From Pseudisothecium myosuroides (taxonomy: Eukaryota > Streptophyta > Bryopsida > Hypnales > Lembophyllaceae), in NCBI GenBank assembly GCA_951799445.1, contig OX637295.1, positions 744,001-808,000 of the forward strand: a stretch of DNA of 64,000 nucleotides, read 5' to 3'. The position numbers and the translations under genes are program-made. Each line of letters starts with the position of its first letter. Position 1 is the stretch's first letter. Below the pieces are notes generated by a model. The model was given only the letters and a program-made list of their open reading frames with translations, was not told the DNA's origin and made no database searches. Positions 60,743 to 64,000 of the stretch are shown here, in pieces.

Positions 60743-62607
60743 CCCCTAAACGACCGTTGTCTTCGGGGGACAAATGCGTTTATGGGCAGGTACCTACAGG
60801 CTGAAATTTTCTCCTAATTTTTTGAAAGTTTTTTTGAAGTTAGAAAAGCTAATTAGCTTAGTGGAAATATAGTTTTTTCACAATTGGTGCCTGGGAACAA
60901 TTGTTATGACCAAATAAGCTCAAAACAGGGGACGGGGGGCAGCCTGGGCAACAAATAAAAATCTGCAAAAATTTGAATTTTTTTTAACCCTTAAAGTTCC
61001 TTGACTATGCTATCACCAAAAAATGCTCCAATACTACCATTTCTAGTACAAGTACCAAATTTTTGAAAAATATCATTTTTGGACACATATAACCATAGGA
61101 TCTTGTAGTACTCTGGTTTGTAAATATGTGGAAAAAATTTCAGAAATTCCCATTGTGTAGATTGCAAGATATTAGCATTTGAAGTAGCAAAAGTCATTTT
61201 TTTGGCCCTGCAAAAAACCAGGCAGCTGCACTTCACAAGGTTAGATTATTATGAAAAAAATTCCAAAATGGTTGTTCTTCTTTGGATTTATTCTTCAGGG
61301 CAAGTTGGCTACATGCTTGAAACTTTTCAGATCATTTGGAATTGTACAACATATAGGAAAAAAATAGTAAGTAGAAAGAAGTATAGAATGGTTCAAAACA
61401 CAAAATTGTTAAGAAGTTAATTATGGAATTGAAAAATGTCAATCCCAATGGTTGCAATGTTGTAATAAACAATCTACATCCTATAATTTTATTTTTTTTG
61501 AAAAATATTGAAAATTGAGTGAAATAAACGACTTCAAAGTTTATTTTAGAGTAGACAATCCATAACTGCCCACAAACTTAAAATCCTCATAACGTTTGAC
61601 TCATTGATCAAAAATGAAAGGATTCAAAGCTTTTCAGGTATAGATAAATCTAATAAACCAATTTCAAATTTTTATTTTTGAAAAAAGTGATTTTTTCCGA
61701 TCTGCCCGGACTGCCCGAGTTGACCAACAAACAACATTTTTGGCCATAACTTTTGACTCGTATTTCCAAATGTCATGAAATTTTGTGCAGATGAAAGATA
61801 TTCCTCATCCCCACCTTCTATAAAAATTTCTGCCCAAAATATGCAAATCTCTAGTCACAAGTACCTGCCCAAAATTTCTATGTTGCCAAAAAACACATGT
61901 TGGTCCTTTAGGGGTTAAAATATTTGTTTTCTCATAGATTATATTTTTTTCCATTTGGAAATCTTTGATTCATTTCATTTGGATATGTTATAAAAAAGTT
62001 ATGGACATTCTTGTTATTTGGGCAGTTAGAGCATCTTCTTGAAAAAAATAACTTGTAGGATTCATTTTTGAATGCAATTTTTCAAATTTTCAAATTTTTT
62101 TTCATGGTTTAGTTTACTTGCTATAACAATCTCACCATTGGGATTAGTGCATTTTAATTCCATCTAAAATATATGAAGATTTTAGATTTTCCTTCTATCT
62201 TGTACCTATTTCGGGACCTACTTCTACTTAACAATTTTTTTAAGAATGATAATTAAGTTTTTTTGAATTTTTTTTTCTAGACTCTCAACTCAATTCTCCA
62301 CTATAAAGATTTGAAGCTCAAAACTCTATAGTGCAAAAATTTTAAGTTAAAAAATTTTTAAGTCAAAAAATCTAGTCCTGCAATGTGTTGAAAAACTTGT
62401 TTTTATCACTTTAAATGCAGATATCTTGCAATCTGTGTGGTCAAAAATTCTGAAATTTTTTCCACACATTCTCATACTAGTTAGGTGTAAGATCCTATGG
62501 TCAGATGTGGAAAAGAAACAATTTTCAGTTTTTTTTACTTTTTGCTATAGAAATGGCAATTTTGAGTGTTTTTTGGCAATAAAAGGCCTTGGTCCTTTAG
62601 GGATTAA
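60739..62607 (+). mobile_element. TTAA element family A, copy A3, interrupted by B4
   Basis: It starts TTAACCCCTAAACGACCGTT, then cttcgggggaca, and ends ggtcctttagggattaa. It is more diverged from A1 than A2 is, but holds the same series of words. The part right of the insertion resumes with aatatttgttttctcatagat, matching A1 near 49925-49945. Confidence 0.8.
60984..61918 (+). mobile_element. TTAA element family B, copy B4, nested in A3
   Basis: It starts TTAACCCTTAAAGTTCCTTG and ends ttggtcctttaggggTTAA; about 927 bp between the TTAAs. Same orientation as B2. It sits in A3 about 250 bp from its left end, at a different site from B1 and B2. Confidence 0.83.
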
Positions 62608-62690
62608 ATTAACTTAGTATTATTATCAGTACAGTGCACACGCCAACCAGACTTTGAACTCTTGCATGATGTGTTAACCTTTAACCCTCA

Positions 62691-62910
62691 AACGACGAAG
62701 GGGTGACCTTTGAAATCATCCTTTTGCATTACCGTATAAATCATTGGCTTAAAAATTGTAAAAGTGCTCATTGGAAGTCAAGCTACTATAAAAGATCTTC
62801 CCTTTTTACAACAAATTCTAAAGATTAATAGTTGCATTTCTGTCCTACACAGTTTGATTTTCTCTCGGCCATCGGCCATATAATGGCTGCGTCGATGTTT
62901 AAGGGTTTAA
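62691..62910 (-). mobile_element. TTAA-flanked MITE, family C copy 3
   Basis: It begins TTAACCCTCAAACGACGAAG and ends cgatgtttaagggtTTAA. Reversed, it matches copy 2 (ggtcaccccttcgtcg end, gatttcaa, agggaagatctttta). About 220 bp, non-coding. It lies just right of A3. Confidence 0.65.
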
Positions 62911-63432
62911 AAAAACAAAAAAACAAAAAACACTCTTGCATGATCACGTTTTCAGGGATCACGTTCTTTGAGAGTTTGACGGATGAGATGTCATTGACAA
63001 GAATAGAAGCAGGCATGTGGAGAATTTTCTAAATTTTTTTTACTGTGGTTTAGTTTCTCGAATGAATGAATGAAAAAATTATTCATTCGTTTGCAAGGGT
63101 CACCAGCATGAAACGAATCGACGTTATCACTGGAAGGCTTGCCACTTCGGATATCACTACGCAACCCATAGGACGTTAATTCCTAAATGGCTCAATCTTT
63201 TTTTGAAATTTTGCACATTTTGCTTATATCTTTGAACAGGAATATCATTTATTGGAATTTCATGAATTAGATCATCAAGGAAGGTTGTCTTTTCTAGATT
63301 TAAGTATTACATTGGATGAATGATAAGCTAGTTAGACAAAATAATGCCCTGAAACCCTCTATTCAACGTCCAAAATATGGGCGTCAAAGCGCTTCAGGGT
63401 CACTGCTACCAACTTTGACACCCTCTTCAATA
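62911..63432. other. Intergenic DNA, no gene seen
   Basis: A small inverted pair, gccctgaaaccc at about 63343 and cgcttcagggtca near 63390, lies here. No coding motif. Confidence 0.35.
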
Positions 63433-64000
63433 CGTCAATTTATTATCGGGAGCACAACCTAAGAATTGTCCCAATTGACAACTATCAGCTTTTTATTGTT
63501 TGATGAATATAAGCATCCGCATTCAATGTCAATGTGAGCTTAGGACCCGGCTCTTTACATGCTAGGTGGGTGGACAAATGTAATATTGCACTTTGCTTAA
63601 ACCTGGTGGGGCAAGAACCATCCACCCAACCAATTTGCATTTTTATATGGTGAGCATTGGTGACTGTTTCACTTGTTTAAAAAATACATAAATGAAAGCA
63701 ATTGCCTACCCAATCCTCAATATCTCCTTCAATAGTTTACTTAATCTTTTACTGCAAGTAGGACATTTAAAAGCAACCGCCCACCCAATCTCCAAGATCT
63801 CCTTCAATAGTTCATTTTACCTTCTATTGCAAGTAGGACATTAAAAGCAACTGTCTACCCAAGTAGGATGTTCTAAACAATTTGTACTTCCAATGAAAAG
63901 ACATTACCTATATTGGTGGGGACCAAGTATATTTCTAACTACCACCCAATTTTGCCAATGCATCGATGGAAATTCTTCCCCGACTTGCACGCCAAAGCTA
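63433..64000 (-). repeat. Repeat G, copy 2 (inverted, runs off the window)
   Basis: The reverse complement of 53770-54262, continuing to the window end. It contains an internal 80-bp tandem duplication: atctccttcaatag-tt followed by ttg(or c)tgcaagtaggaca and aaaagcaac occurs at about 63719-63778 and again at 63800-63860. The true end lies outside the window. Confidence 0.7.

Noticed and set aside
48556..62910. piggyBac transposase gene
   Set aside because: None of the A, B or C copies has an ORF longer than about 115 codons or any DDD-transposase motif, so all are non-autonomous as seen here.
1..64000. tRNA, rRNA, CRISPR arrays, bacterial operon features
   Set aside because: I saw no tRNA-like cloverleaf with matching stems, no rRNA sequence and no regularly spaced repeat-spacer array. 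The gene structure is that of a plant nuclear genome.

Overview
The window looks like nuclear DNA of a land plant, probably a bryophyte or another early-diverging lineage. Three intron-containing plant genes with clean GT-AG introns sit in long AT-rich stretches full of small DNA transposons. The introns are short to medium (110 to 793 bp). The lineage is an inference from gene style only; I cannot name the organism.

Left part (1-35 kb). An AT-rich segment ends in a poly-A-tailed LINE-like fragment (2030-2375). A SET1-type histone H3K4 methyltransferase gene of the ATXR7 class follows on the plus strand (CDS 4037-12810, 11 coding exons, 1577 codons plus stop, reconstructed with reading phase kept at every junction). 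Its leader carries an upstream ORF that overlaps the main start. From 13.8 to 25.7 kb no gene is visible. That stretch holds nested MITEs: a pogo/Emigrant-like element split by a TTAA-flanked element, an inverted MITE pair, a duplicated AT-rich repeat, and an odd 1.5-kb zone built from a recurring short word. At 27861-34909 lies a second plus-strand gene (14 coding exons, 1343 codons plus stop). It belongs to a plant-specific family related to Arabidopsis At2g19390/At4g29790, reported as SAGA histone-acetyltransferase complex subunits (SCS family, from memory).

Right part (35-64 kb). A decayed PIF/Harbinger transposase (minus strand, about 38.9-40.0 kb) sits next to a large inverted repeat (40.5-41.8 kb) whose arms each carry a Harbinger-type Myb-like ORF. 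A minus-strand STP-type sugar/H+ symporter gene (44737-47355, 3 exons, 524 aa) follows. The last 16 kb is dominated by non-autonomous elements flanked by TTAA with CCCCTAAAGG-like ends. I call them families A, B and C.

The most notable result is that B elements are inserted inside A elements at three different positions, each time exactly at a TTAA. Other A copies in the same window, or the joined flanks, show the unfilled target. This is the signature of piggyBac-superfamily transposition, which to my knowledge is poorly documented in land plants. No piggyBac transposase is visible here.

The two large genes both encode chromatin-activating factors (H3K4 methylation and, by family, SAGA acetylation), but nothing in the sequence shows that they are co-regulated. 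The sugar transporter is unrelated in function.
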